Both the position numbers and the translations under genes were made by a program. A stretch of 64,000 nt of DNA from Paracoccus sp. M683 (GTDB lineage: Bacteria; Pseudomonadota; Alphaproteobacteria; Rhodobacterales; Rhodobacteraceae): assembly GCF_007096355.1 (NCBI RefSeq), contig NZ_VKDF01000004.1, forward strand, positions 681,483 to 745,482, written 5' to 3'. The notes below the pieces were generated by a model. The model ran no database searches, was not told the origin of the DNA, and saw only the letters and a list, made by a program, of their open reading frames with translations. Of this stretch, positions 63,596 through 64,000 are shown piece by piece. Every line of letters begins with the position of its first letter. Within the stretch, counting starts at the first letter, position 1.

Positions 63596-63763
63596 ATGTC
63601 AAAACAGACCATATTCCCCGTGAAAAAGCTTGTGAACCTGACAGAAGATCAGGCGCAACGGATCAATGATTTCCGTTTCGAGAACCGGATTGCATCAGAA
63701 AATGAAGCCATCCGGCAACTGATCGAGCTCGGGCTCCGGGCTTCGGTGGGACCGGGTTCCTGA
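63596..63763 (+). CDS. Small ribbon-helix-helix-like DNA-binding protein
   Basis: A 55-residue protein if started at the ATG at 63596; a TTG at 63560 would add 12 residues inside the operator. The pattern PVKKLVNLTEDQAQRINDFR, then SENEAIRQLIELGL, is a ribbon (beta strand) followed by two helices, as in Arc/CopG-type regulators. It probably represses its own promoter and the divergent cluster. Confidence 0.7.
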   Translation: MSKQTIFPVKKLVNLTEDQAQRINDFRFENRIASENEAIRQLIELGLRASVGPGS

Positions 63764-63768
63764 GCGCC

Positions 63769-64000
63769 CTAACAGGCTGCTGAATTAGTCGAGGGGCTGG
63801 AATGGTTTCCCTTGGTTGCCGGCTTTGCTGCCCGGCCGCGCGCTTTTTGTTCTGAAATGCGTGTGTGTGACTGACGCGGTTTTTCGTCATCATGCGGCCA
63901 ACAGCCGAGGCAGTCGCGCGAGGTTGTTGGCAGTCATCGTCAGGATGAAGCGGGAACGCACCCGTTCGATGCCCCGATAGACGGTCTGGGCCATGCCACC
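63769..64000 (-). mobile_element. 3' end of an insertion sequence, running off the window
   Basis: From the putative end near CTAACAGGCTGCTGAATTAG to the window edge. The minus strand carries the last 36 codons of a transposase that ends RFILTMTANNLARLPRLLAA at the TGA at 63890-63892. This is the usual C-terminus of IS5/IS1182-like DDE transposases. The other end is outside the window. Confidence 0.7.
63890..64000 (-). CDS. IS transposase, C-terminal fragment
   Basis: Partial frame entering from the right edge (GGMAQTVYRGIERVRSR, then FILTMTANNLARLPRLLAA). The terminal NLxRLP(R/K)LLA pattern is common to IS5- and IS1182-family transposases. Nothing can be said about the catalytic residues, which lie outside the window. 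Confidence 0.7.
   Translation of the reverse strand, partial: GGMAQTVYRGIERVRSRFILTMTANNLARLPRLLAA

Overview
The window is GC-rich DNA of an alphaproteobacterium, most likely a member of the Rhodobacteraceae close to Paracoccus. The evidence is the codon usage, the gene families (soluble P-loop ATPase next to metA, Paracoccus-like taurine:pyruvate-type aminotransferase, hmuRSTUV haem uptake) and dense same-strand operons with ATGA/GTGA overlaps. This assignment is inferred from the sequence alone.

Positions 1-39069 look like ordinary chromosome. On the minus strand there are a partial polyamine-type binding protein, an SDR, TPM protein and PPK2, then an ATPase-metA pair and a FadL-type porin. 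guaB follows, then a large RTX/ExeM-type secreted nuclease. A patch of gene decay at 11.9-13.3 kb holds AraC, hydrolase and LysR remnants. An 11-gene minus-strand operon (15.3-26.1 kb) combines an amino-acid ABC transporter with a proline-racemase-family enzyme, a (frameshifted) D-amino-acid-dehydrogenase-like protein, a DHDPS-family lyase, an aldehyde dehydrogenase, two SDRs and an aminotransferase. It is best read as uptake and catabolism of a hydroxyproline-like compound under a divergent GntR regulator. The haem system is hmuR divergent from hmuSTUV. A TctCBA tricarboxylate-type transporter, a GntR regulator with two winged-helix-like segments and a malate/lactate-type dehydrogenase appear to share an operator sequence.

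From about 39.1 kb to the right end the window is accessory DNA. Two copies of a sequence matching the 3' end of a tRNA (probably tRNA-Asn) lie at 39.83 and 50.55 kb in the same orientation. They bracket a complete type I-C CRISPR-Cas locus: cas3, then cas5-cas8c-cas7-cas4-cas1-cas2, then 20 repeats with 19 spacers, all reading leftward. The distal end of the array abuts a broken OmpA-family gene that resembles ZorB of Zorya systems. Right of the second copy come hipBA, an orphan colicin-E-type DNase domain with its Im-type immunity protein, and a giant type ISP restriction-modification gene. That gene contains an in-frame-breaking octanucleotide repeat, so it looks phase-variable and is currently OFF. 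Next is an uncharacterised cluster: a soluble FtsH-like AAA/M41 protein, a zinc-ribbon/GIY-YIG-like protein, two unknown proteins and a divergent ribbon-helix-helix regulator with its own operator. The 3' end of an insertion sequence closes the window.

The most notable points are the phase-variable type ISP gene, the tRNA-end repeats around the CRISPR island, two near-identical spacers that differ in the seed, the truncated bacteriocin toxin/immunity pair, and the FtsH-like/GIY-YIG cluster as a possible undescribed system.
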